Source: Avena insularis | Lineage: Eukaryota; Streptophyta; Magnoliopsida; Poales; Poaceae | Reading direction: 5' to 3' | DNA length: 64,000 bases | Assembly (NCBI GenBank): GCA_023614405.1 | Contig: JAJUPC010000238.1 | Coordinates: 124,001 to 188,000, forward strand | In this document: piece after piece, positions 1-9,400 of the stretch | How the letters are laid out: every line of letters starts with the position of its first letter | How positions within the stretch are numbered: position 1 is the stretch's first letter | The notes under the pieces: generated by a model | Database searches by the model: none | Told to the model about the DNA's origin: nothing | Seen by the model: only the letters and a program-made list of their open reading frames with translations | Translations under genes and position numbers: made by a program

Positions 1-332
1 ATCTCGCTAAGGGTGCCGATTGGTGGCGGGAACCACGACGTTGGACCAATCTCGGGTGCCGTTGGCTGGTCAGGCATGCGAAGCGTGCCCAGTTGACGAA
101 CCTGGAAGCGGAAGCTCCCAATCGCCAGACTGATTCCATCGCCCACGGACTCGAAAGCCGGGCAAGTGGCCGGCGTGTGGAAGGTGAAGTCGAACGCACC
201 GAAGAGTTGGTGAATCTCTGCTCTTGCAAAGTTGTAGATTATGGTTGACGTGGCCGAAGAAGTCGCGACATCAGCACTCCCAGTTCCCACAGACGGTGCC
301 AATTGACGAGGGTTTAACTCATCAATGCCCAT
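1..332 (-). CDS. 5' end of a Ty3/gypsy gag-like ORF (element F), partial
   Basis: Read on the minus strand, an ATG at 332-330 opens a frame that stays open for about 110 codons to the window edge. It starts MGIDELNPRQLAPSVGTGS and continues with readable protein such as IIYNFARAEIHQLFGAF. The start codon lies inside the LTR, and the frame runs straight through the LTR end and the primer-binding site into the internal region. A gag-like reading frame at this position is known for some grass gypsy elements, so I infer the N-terminus of a gag-type polyprotein. No Retrotrans_gag core or zinc knuckle is reached before the edge. The frame could be a chance extension upstream of the true start, but its length and GC-rich codon use argue for real coding. 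Confidence 0.55.
   Translation of the reverse strand, partial: MGIDELNPRQLAPSVGTGSADVATSSATSTIIYNFARAEIHQLFGAFDFTFHTPATCPAFESVGDGISLAIGSFRFQVRQLGTLRMPDQPTAPEIGPTSWFPPPIGTLSE
285..302 (-). other. Primer-binding site of element F
   Basis: On the minus strand this reads TTGGCACCGTCTGTGGGA, directly inside the CTCGTCA end of an LTR. TTGGCGCCGTCTGTGGGA-type sequences are the usual primer sites of many grass gypsy elements. Its position fixes the element's orientation as minus, with internal DNA to the left. Confidence 0.6.
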
Positions 333-798
333 TGTTATGGACTTGGGTTTTGGAGAAGGAGGGAGCGCTGGAGGCATCAATCGGCTAGCAAAGAATCACA
401 CAGGGATGCAAGATTTACCCAGGTTCAGGCCTCATAGAGGTCCCTACTCCTGCTTGTCTGCTCTTGGAATTAATGAAGGAATCGAAGATTACAGGTGCGC
501 GCAGATGCAATCTAGCTAGAGTTGTGGAAACTAGGGTTGTTATTGTCCTCCTCGCCGCCCCTCCTAGCCTTTATATAGATAGGCTAGGTCTCGGGTAGCA
601 GGTCGAGTCGGTTATAGATTAGGGTTTTCCCTTTGAGCTTTCTATCTTAAGCTTCTTCTTGTCTCACAAGCAATCGAAAGTCTGTGGGCCACTCGAATTC
701 CTTATTGGGCCTTGGCAACGCCGTGGGATTTTGCTGTATCTGGACCGTATATGCCACACTCGAGTACCTATAAGGTATACCCATGTCAGATATAGACA
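304..798 (-). repeat. 5' LTR of gypsy element F
   Basis: On the minus strand the segment begins TGTCTATATCTGACATGGG and ends CCTCGTCA next to the primer site, giving a 495-bp LTR with TG...CA ends. A TATA-like box (minus strand CTATATAAAGG) lies near 567-580, upstream of an AT-rich leader. The right boundary is chosen where similarity to the Athila-like repeat at 13.4 kb begins (ACCAAAAAGCAAAACT). The partner LTR would lie left of the window, so the target duplication (expected 5 bp from 799) cannot be checked. Confidence 0.5.
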
Positions 799-816
799 CC
801 AAAAAGCAAAACTATT

Positions 817-1000
817 TGAGAGTTTAATGACCAACTATACGGCCAAATTTTTTGCTCCGGTCGTATAGTTGAGACCGTATAGGATCAGATAACGAAAACA
901 ATTTCACAAATATGATATAGAGAGTTTAACGATGAACTATACGGCGAGAGCTCCCTCTCAGGTCGTATAGTTCCGCCCGTATATTTGGCAAAAACCCTCT
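817..1000. repeat. CTATACGG palindrome repeats, copy A
   Basis: Two tandem units start near 829 and 931. Each carries AACTATACGG followed 20-25 bases later by its inverted form CGTATAGTT and then a further CCGTATA. They match the longer array at 13225-13750. The two units of this copy are about 102 bp apart. Confidence 0.8.
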
Positions 1001-1329
1001 AAAACTTCAGAAAAACATAAGGAACTCAAAGGCAGAATTTTTAGGAGTAAAATTTGTGAAAACAATTCACTTATTTGGGTAAGAACACTTACCTTGAACT
1101 TACCATTTGCTTATTCGGGGATGAGAAAGTTCCTCCAACAACGAAGACTTCTTCTCCCTTTAAGGAATTGACCTTAATTCATTGAATAATTCTCGTAAAC
1201 AAAAATCACGAGGACTAAAGTTCCTCTCAACAAGATTGGTGTCTTGATGGGCAATCATGGACACTGCATTTAACATCTTTATTTCCTTCCCCTGCATAAT
1301 CTACAACTCAAATTCTTGAAGTTAAAGAA

Positions 1330-1829
1330 TCCAATGAATCAGTCTTGGCTTATGTTCTTTCCTCTCAAGCAGCTCTTTTAAACCATCACGATCTGTATGA
1401 ACTCTTACCTTTGCATCAACTATATAAGAACAAAATTTATCACAAGAGAAAAATACAACAAATAGTTCCTTTTCTTCCTTTGGTAAGTCTTCTGAGCACC
1501 ATTTAGAGTTCTACTAGCATGATGTATAATATTAATCTGCGACCAATATGTTGTCCTAGAGTCACTCCTACAACATCATCACTAGATTCACATATTAAGT
1601 CAAAGGTTGTATCCTAGATAGGTTGTTTAATGATGGGAGCAGAAGATAAAACATTTTTCAGTTTATCAAAGGCTTCAAGACATTTATCATCAAAATTAAA
1701 TCTTACTCCCTTTTGCAGGAGGTTAGTCAAAGGTTTAGATATTCCAGAGAAATTTCTAATGAACCTTCTATAAAAACCAACATGACTAAGGAAACTTCTT
1801 ATACCTTTAATATCCCTGGGTTGTGGCAT
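1330..1829 (-). pseudogene. RT connection and RNase H remnant, Athila-like copy A
   Basis: The frame at 1614-1829 reads MPQPRDIKGIRSFLSHVGFY then RRFIRNFSGISKPLTNLLQK, the standard gypsy RT-to-RNase H junction. Leftward, the RNase H core is readable only across frame changes; it corresponds to the better-preserved 14039-14350 in copy B. The coding continues from the RT remnant to its right after a nonsense codon (TAG where TGG is expected, after NLVLN). After RNase H, a conserved stretch of about 60 codons precedes a stop and then non-coding DNA. Confidence 0.75.
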
Positions 1830-1834
1830 TCTCT

Positions 1835-2618
1835 CTATTGCCTCAACCTTATCTCTATCAACTTAAATTCCCCTACCTGATACCTTGTGTCCAAGGAATA
1901 TACCTTCTTTAACCATAAAATGGCATTTCTCCTAGTTGAGAACAAGATTGGTTTCTTTGCCATGCTGCAAAACTCTTTTGAGATTATCCAAGCAACTAGT
2001 AAAAGAAGTTCCATATACATAGAAGTCATCCATAAATACTTCCATTATAAGTTCTATGAAATCCGCAAAAATAGCAGTCATGCATATTTGAAAAGTAGCC
2101 GGAGCATTACATAAACCAAAAGGCATATGTCGGTAAGCATGTAAACCATAAGGACTAATGAAAGTTTTTTTAAGTTGGTCATCAGGCTGAACAGCTATTT
2201 GAGAAAAACCAGAGTATCCGTCCAAATAACAAAAATGAGTATGGTTTGCTAACCTCTCTAAAGTTTGATCTATGAATGGTAAAGTATAGTGATCTTTCCT
2301 AGTTTATTTATTTAATTTTCTAAAGTCTATGCACATCCTATGCCCAACAACAGTTCTAGTAGATATCAATTCATTATTTTCATTAGGAACAACAGTCAAA
2401 CCACCCTTCTTAGGGACACAATGAACAGGACTTACCCATTCACTTTCTTTAACAAGATAGATTATACCCGCGTCTAGTAGGTGTACAATTTCTTTTCTTA
2501 TCACTTGTTTCATTTCAGGCTTCAATCTTCTATTAAATTCTGCAACTGGTTGAGCACCTTCCTCCATGAATATTCGATGGATGGCTATCAGGGGACTGAT
2601 GCCCTTCAAGTCATCCAT
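1835..2618 (-). pseudogene. Reverse transcriptase remnant, Athila-like copy A
   Basis: Minus-strand RT of a Ty3/gypsy element in at least two frames. The fingers segment (2304-2618) has IHRIFMEEGAQPVAEFNRRL, a VPKKGG motif and RMCIDFRKLNK. The palm segment (1932-2225) has LDGYSGFSQI, with the first catalytic Asp kept, then MPFGLCNAPATFQ and the catalytic FMDDF box. The active-site aspartates survive, but the frame shifts between fingers and palm and hits a stop after NLVLN, so no functional enzyme is possible as read. It lies between the protease and RNase H remnants, as usual for gypsy pol. Confidence 0.85.
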
Positions 2619-3005
2619 TGAGTACCCAAAGGCCTTGAGATGCTCCTAAAGTATCTCCATAAGTTCTTCTTCTTCTTTTCCTGAAAGTTTAGCACTAATA
2701 ATAACAGGAAATTTAATTGTATCATCTAGAAATCTGTATTTGAGATTATCTGGTAGAGTCTTCAACTCTGGGGTGGTAGTTCCTCATCCCCTCTCTTTTC
2801 TGGCTCTTCAAAAGCCTTTTCAGTTGGAGGTCCCATTATGGAAAGTGAATCGAATTCATCTTCTAGTTCTTCCAAGGACTTGTTCTCCATAACTATTTCT
2901 TCATTATTTGAATCTTCATTTATTTCTTCTTCTTGATTACCAAAGAAAAGAGCCGCCATTTCTTCAATAGTTCTCTCTTCTTCTTGTATTTGTGGAGGCC
3001 TGTCT

Positions 3006-3548
3006 TTAAATTTGGAAAATGGAATTTATTTTTGTTCCCCCAAGCTTAAGAGACACAATCTCCTTCTTGAAATTAACATAGGCACCAATATCACCCCCAA
3101 AGTTTCTTCCAAATATAATAGGGCAAAGAGTACCAGCTGGCATATCAACAACTACAAAATCCATGGGAAAGTTTTTATTGCCAATTGTGACAGTTGCATC
3201 TTCAACTACTCCCATTGGAATTCTAAGATTTTTATTCGCTAACATAATTGTCATATCAGTATTTTCAATTGTAGCCGATTCAATTTCTTCTTTTATTTCT
3301 AAATAGAAATCATAAGATATAATATTAACTTTGGTGCCAAGATCACATAAATCGTAATGCGAGGTTTCTTTAAATATGCAAGGAAGAATAGGCTTACCCA
3401 CATCTTTTACCTTTGTTTTACCTCCAACCAATACGGAAGTCTCTTCATCAAGTTTAACTATGTTACAATGTGCATAAATAGCCATAATTGCTTCCTTGGT
3501 TACCTCTTCATCTTTGGTTTCTTCTAGATATTCCACGACTTCTGGCAT
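3006..3548 (-). pseudogene. Retroviral-type aspartic protease remnant, copy A
   Basis: A 180-codon minus-strand frame contains KPILPCIFKETSHYDLCDLG, then KVNIISYDFY and PIIFGRNF. CDLG is the retropepsin active-site tripeptide region (D-L-G) and IIFGRNF matches the conserved ILGRPF block. Family role: processing of the gag-pol polyprotein. The frame is open but isolated. An acidic linker (2762-2959, EELEDEFDSL) follows in another frame before RT, so the polyprotein is broken. Confidence 0.8.
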
Positions 3549-3806
3549 ACTTTGTTCTTCCTTTTTATCATGTACTGCTTTGACCTGTTCATATTCAAGA
3601 ATATGCTTTCGTGCAGTGTTAGGAAGGGCATCCCATTTATTGGTTCTAAGGAGGCCAGTGTTGGTTTATCTTCTATTTTCTTCTCAGGTTCGGGTGGTGG
3701 ATCATACTTGACCGGTCCCTCTTTTGGAGCTTTAATATGTTCTGTAAAAGCTTAAACAACTTGCAACACATGATTTGAATCCAAGTAAAGTTCTTTAGAT
3801 AATTCT

Positions 3807-4533
3807 TTAACATGGCCTTTTTTTATTATAGTCATGAATATAATCATGTTCTATTTCTATGCCTCCTTCACTTCCTAGACCAAAATTCCATGAAACTCTA
3901 TGATCACGAATTCTATTAAGTAAAGCCCAAGCTTTAGGTATAGGAAGATTCATAAAGGCTCCTTCCGCGAAAGAGTCTAGTTCAATTTTATTAGGTTCAA
4001 TTAAACCGCCATAAAAGATATGCAATAAATACCATTCAGGTAAATCATGATGCGTACATAGACATAGTAAATCTTTAAATATGATAAGCTCTTACTATTC
4101 CTTCATTAAAACGCTTTTTCCAATTCATTATAAGACGCCTGATCCCAAAAGATTTTGACAATGGATAATATTTTGCTAGGAATTCATAGGCTAGATTATC
4201 CCAAGTAGTAGTGGCTTCAGGTGGTAGAGATCTATACCATGATAGAGCTATACTAGTCAAAGTCTGGCTAAAAAGTTTAACCCTTACCTCATCAGCGGTA
4301 TATCCCATCAATAGAAAAGTGCCACACATATCTTTGGAACATGCAATATGCTCATATGTATCAGGATCTTCTTCATCTCCAGTAAATTGCTTCTTATGTA
4401 GATTACTAAGTATTAGAGGATTTATTTCAAACCCCATTGTCTTCTCATTGGATTTGTCTCTTTTATAAATATCATAGGGCATCACAAAATAGTTGAGTGG
4501 GTTAGCACTAGTCATATGCTCAAACTCCATCAT
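3807..4533 (-). pseudogene. gag remnant, Athila-like copy A
   Basis: The frame starts at ATG 4533 (MMEFEHMTSANPLNYF) and contains a Retrotrans_gag core: KLFSQTLTSIALSWYRSLPP, TTWDNLAYEFLAKYYP and SFGIRRLIMNWKK. It stops near 4075, and the frame carrying GGLIEPNKIELDSFAEGAF resumes at 3807-4025. So one frameshift or stop separates two halves. Gag forms the particle and binds the RNA. No CCHC knuckle is visible. I chose this start because the homologous ATG is conserved in copy B at 19049 (MIEFEHMTSANPLNHF) and lies about 85 bases from the primer site. Confidence 0.8.
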
Positions 4534-4617
4534 GTTGGTGGGAACTTGTAACTCAAAAAAAAAAATTAGCAAGACAAAAATAAATAAGAAAAAACTGAAA
4601 GACCTACAACGCTTAGC

Positions 4618-4635
4618 TCGCCGGCAATGGCGACA
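4618..4635 (-). other. Degenerate tRNA-Asp primer-binding site, copy A
   Basis: The minus strand reads TGTCGCCATTGCCGGCGA, a mutated form of TGGCGCCGTTGCCGGGGA, which is complementary to the 3' end of plant tRNA-Asp. It lies 10 nt inside the LTR1 end, as in copies B, C and D. Confidence 0.7.
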
Positions 4636-4645
4636 GAAAATAGCT

Positions 4646-6076
4646 TGATGACTATAAGTGCACAGATCATTTGTAGCTAGTTTCAAAATAAAGATATCGA
4701 TCCCACAGGGAGCAGGAGTCTGAAGTTTAATAATTCTTGAAATAAATATTGCAATAGAAATGCTATATAAAGTTCTAAGTAACAAGATAAAATGAGAGTA
4801 TTGTGTAAAAAGGTATTTTTGGGTTTTGGGTATAAGAGCAATAATAAAGTAAAGCAAAGTAACTTAATACGGAAAGTAAGTACTGCGTATGTAAAGAAGA
4901 TTGGAACTGCAGTATGGAAAAAGCGTTCTCAAGGAGTAGCGGATACACCACTAGTATTGTAAAGATCTCAGATAAAGATTATTCTCATGAACATTCTCAA
5001 CTATGTATGTGTGGGAGGAACTACGTATGTGAACGAATAGGCAACAACGTTGCTCACATCATCCTCATAACCAGTCAGCAATCGACATCAACCGAATTAC
5101 TGCGCTATTAAGGGACATAATCCCGCATGACGTATCCCATGTCATGGATAGTATTCCGTGAGTTTCCTCGATTTCCCAAGTTGATACGTAAGGATTGATA
5201 ACAACTTTATAGTCACTGTAAGTGCTAGCACACCTCCATCTTCCAACAAGTAGTTCCCTCCATCAAATCCCCATGAGAGGCTAATATTGAGAGGTCGACT
5301 TCTCTCAACATCAAGATGTAGAGAATCTAACACATGGTCACCGTGATGAATATCATAATAGACTTTATCTTATTTCAATCTCATACTAGGGTTTCTCCAT
5401 CTCCCTGAGAACTAATGATCTACTCAGACATGATGGCAATCAACATCATGGCAATGATAATGGAAGCAATCATAGATGAATAGTACTTGTATAAATCCAC
5501 AATGAGTATAGGAATTACAACAAGATATAGACAAGATGTAGATGGGATGGATGGAGATGGTGGTGATGCAGTGGTGGATGATGAAGATCGATGCCTTAGC
5601 CTCCCGGATCTACACAGGGCAAAGATGGATCCCTTGTGGATAAGTTCTCCCTCCAGATGCCTTCCGGAGGTGAGGTTTCTGCGATTTCTGGGTGTTCTGT
5701 ATGTCGTCTCCTCGAACCAATTGCACGGGGTGAAACTACTTGACAAGGTGGAGGCGGCGCCAACTATACGGCCAGAGCTATATGGGCAGAAGAAATTCTC
5801 GCGCCGTATAGTTGGTCGTTACGCTCTCGTCCTCCTTCGTTCGCTTCTGGTTTTCTTCTGGTATTATTAATATTTCCCAAATAAGCGATTTACGTTGTTT
5901 TTTACTACTTTTCTCCATAGTACAAGTGCTTCAATAATTGTATCCATTGGATCCATCATCTGTCCTGATCCTGGTGAAAACAGACATAAAATGTGTGCGC
6001 GAGCAGTAAAATACCTAATCCTACATCTATAATTCAAAATAATAATGTAAAACATGATGCAAATATGCACTCATCA
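4646..6076 (-). repeat. LTR1, shared LTR of the Athila-like composite
   Basis: A 1431-bp LTR. On the plus strand it starts TGATGACTATAAGTGCACAG and ends ATGCACTCATCA. It aligns end to end with LTR2 (19161-20571), with roughly 14 differences in the first 300 bases by eye. Its left side abuts a primer site (so it is a 5' LTR for internal A). Its right side abuts a polypurine tract (so it is a 3' LTR for internal B). It carries one CTATACGG inverted repeat at 5761-5814. Confidence 0.88.
5761..5814. repeat. Inverted repeat in LTR1
   Basis: CAACTATACGGC at the start and GCCGTATAGTTG at the end form 12-bp perfect arms around a loop of about 30 bases. The equivalent site in LTR2 (20253-20306) keeps the arm pairing. 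Confidence 0.85.
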
Positions 6077-6092
6077 ACTTCCCCAATCTTAG
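6077..6092 (-). other. Polypurine tract of element B
   Basis: On the minus strand CTAAGATTGGGGAAGT lies immediately upstream of the TGATGAGTGC start of LTR1. It is the expected plus-strand priming site for reverse transcription and proves that LTR1 works as a 3' LTR for DNA to its right. Confidence 0.8.
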
Positions 6093-6441
6093 ACTCTTGC
6101 TCGTCCCGAGCAAATTTTTAGCTTAATGAATGTGATCCTCATATTCATGAAGCTGAGTCGATAAAATAAATGAGGCAATTGCAACATGTGTTTATCATGT
6201 TCGATACAAGGGAATAAGTTCATGAATAGTACCTTACTCGAACCATCTGAATAGTATTGGAAGGCTTCCACACCTTAGTTATCAATATTTCATAAAATAT
6301 GAATCTCAACATAATGTAAAAGAATCTGGTTCAACTGAATGAGTTAACGAGGTAGTCCCAAGTGTTTTTAGGATCAACGTATTCACTTGGGATTCAAAAT
6401 CTCAAAAGTGTCTCTTTGTCATACTACAATACGGTGGTATA
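6093..6441. other. 3' non-coding DNA of element B, first part
   Basis: About 350 bases of AT-rich internal tail of element B without a coding frame. It is interrupted by the 5.9-kb insertion and resumes at 12331. Confidence 0.6.
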
Positions 6442-9400
6442 TGTAACATCCCAGTTTCAGCAACCCTGATTAGTTGTCCATAATGTAAAAATCAAGGGGA
6501 ACAAAAACTTTTTCTTGTTTAGTGATGAGGTGTTTGCCTGTTGTTTGACTATGCTTATGATTATGATTGTGTATTAGAAGATATACTTCTTACCTCAAAA
6601 CCAGTTGACAAAAGCTACTTCCCAAAAATAGTCTTGGCTTAATTTCCATATTCTCAAATGTCCTGGCACCTCAAAACATGATCCAAGATGCTTAGGTAAC
6701 CAAAAATATTTTTGTAGCTTCTATGGACAAAACTATGGAGATCTGCATTCTCCTTATGCTTTCAAGACAGAACCTTCAAGAACTCTTACCTCTAAGATTT
6801 CCAAAACCTTTTATAAAACATTTGAACTCTACTCTTGGTAGGGATACCAAGGACTCTCATCTTATTCAAAATCCAACCTCTTAAAAATGCATCAACCCTA
6901 CCTCAAGCTAGGCTTGATGGTCACCCTAGTAGTAGTTGATTTGCTTATATGATGAGTTGCCTTGATCTGCTGTTTGACTTGATTGCATAGAAGTAGTATG
7001 AGTTACTCTAGGAGATAATCCTCTAGGATCAAGATACTTCAAAATCACCAAATCCTAAGAAATAATACAAGATGGATCTGATCTCTAGCCACAAGGTGGT
7101 CATCTAAAACCCTTAACTAGATCAATTCTGAAGTGTTCCCTTCTAGAAGCTTCCAAGTTAATGAAGACCAATATCAATCATGGATCCCTTCTACTCAATC
7201 TACTCTTCAACCTCACCCACTTGATGATGCTTTGGTATCTTGCTATCCATCAAAAGCCTTCCCTCTCTTACTCTAGTCAAAAACCCTAGTGCATCCCTTT
7301 CTCCACCCTTGTGCATTTTCGAAAATGCATATGAACCATCTTGTTGACCATCCTAAGGACTACCAAGTCCCACTCTTGCACTTGGTTGGATCATCCTCCA
7401 ACCTACTTGTTCTTGATGGTTTTACAGGCAAGAAAATAACTATTCCTGCAAATCTAGTCAACATGCCTACTTTGACAGAAGCTCACACCCTCATCCAACC
7501 TTCTATGGACAAACTCTTTTCATGGTTGTGTTCTACTCATATAGGTCTATCAATAACTACTTCACTTGTTCCAAGTGGATCCTTGTGCTTCTTAAACCCA
7601 CATGGTTTATAAGGCATCATGACTCATCTAGAATGGCAGCCTTATTTTCAACAAAGTTGGCTATCACTTCCAAACCACCTCAATTATGACCATTCCAAAA
7701 TCCTTCTGCCATGATCATATATACAACTTGGTCTAACTATCCATATATCCCATGCCCCAAGGGGAGACCTGAACTCCAAGATACAACCATGTTTTGATGG
7801 TATGAAATTAACATCATCCTAGATCCTTAATCTAGGGTATTCCACCAAAATCAACTTGGATTCTCCAATCCCAAGGTTGCCAATTATTGCTACACCTTGT
7901 CTACATGATCTATCTTGGTCATAAAGATTTATCAAATAATTATCCATAATTATTATGGCTCCAAATCTAATTAATCTCTTTAATTGTCAAAATCTCCAAA
8001 GCTCCTTTTATAAAGGCAAGTTTGGTTTTTACCAAAGAACTTCCACAACTTTTGGCTCAATTGAGATCCATATATCATACCCCATCATCCCACTTCAAAA
8101 ATAAATATTTTTGAAGAGTTTTATTATTTATTTTTGCCTATTTCCCTAAATAGCAGAAATGGAATAATAATAGTTTTAGATACTTTTAAGCCTCAATAAA
8201 TCTTGGGAAAATTTCCCTAAGTGTATATTCACATTTGGGACCATCTCAAATCAAAAACTCCTCTTGTCCAATGTAAAAATATCAAATGAACTCCAAGATT
8301 TCACTTCTACAGTTTCTGAATAAATGGATTTAAGTGGACTTCTAATCTTCTGAAAAATCCCAAATAAATCCTAGAGAGGCATATTAACCCTACCCATCTA
8401 CCAGCATCCTTACCTCTATTGGTCAAGACAAAAAATCAAGACATAACTCCTGATCATCCTTTATGGCAGAATTGAACAATTACCCTTTTTGTACCAAACA
8501 CCAAATCAAAACCTCCTCAATCTTCACCAGCAAGCCTCCACCACCACACACCTCAGTCCTGGTCGTGTGCACTGTAGCTAAGCTACTATAGCAACTGACA
8601 CCCCTTGTCTCTAGTGCTTGTCCAAGAAGGAGACACAAGCCAACCCCCTCCTTTTCCTTGCCCTCAAAGCCTTGCAACAGCTGTCTCTGCTCCTCTCTGA
8701 CCTGCAGCCCGACAAGATACCACCCTCCCCACCCACAACATCCTCTCTCCCTGGTTTCCCTCCTCCCTCCCATGCCCAAATGGACCAAGTCCATGATGGA
8801 CTACTCCATCTCGGTATTTAAGGCCAGAGGCCACCCCATGCCTCCCCCTGCCCGTCATTTGCCCCCTCTGCTCCATCTTACCACCCCAGCACCCCAACTC
8901 CCTCTCTCCTACTTTGTGCTGCCCAAGAGAAGGAGGAGAAGGAACCTCGGCCTCCCCCAAAAATCGAGCTAAGCTCCCTATTCTCTGCTCCTCCCTCGCT
9001 GCATGTCATCGCCCTGAGATCCCCTCCCCCTTCTGCATCTAATCCACACCTTTTTGTTTCCCAGGACCCTCTCTAACACTGCCGCCAGGGAGCTCCGACG
9101 AGATCATCATGGTGGTCGTCCCGCCAGACTTCTTCCGGTGCCGAACCTGCCCTTGCCGCCCCTCTCCTGGACCGCCGTCGTGCGCCGCCTCGCCTCTGCC
9201 GCCTCCCTAACGCTGGCGAGCCCGCAAGTGAGGTTCCCGAGCCCTGCCGCCGCCTCCTAGGGTTTCGTCCCTCTATTGCCGGCGCCGGTGGAGAGGCATC
9301 TCGAGGTCGATCCCGACTAGATCGAATGGCCCACGCTCCCCTGCCGCTTGACCGGCCAACTCAGCGACCGGCCCCGCTGTGTGGTTTCAAAACCTAGCCC

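Larger units (their letters stand above)
799..4645 (-). mobile_element. Internal region A of an Athila-like gypsy element
   Basis: Minus-strand internal domain of a Ty3/gypsy element. From right to left it holds a primer site, gag, protease, RT and RNase H remnants, then a non-coding tail. It matches 13.4-19.16 kb (copy B) throughout, both in sequence and in order. Its right edge abuts LTR1, which serves as its 5' LTR. Its left, 3' end is cut by element F, so its own 3' LTR is not in the window. The Athila lineage is inferred from the tRNA-Asp-type primer site and from RT motifs such as PVAEFNRRLKP and PFGLCNAPATF. No integrase is seen between RNase H and the tail. Confidence 0.8.

Noticed and set aside
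8480..9260. Several overlapping Pro/Arg-rich open frames on both strands in GC-rich DNA
   Set aside because: Composition-driven frames with no domain, no consistent splice structure, and located inside the 5.9-kb LTR-like insertion.
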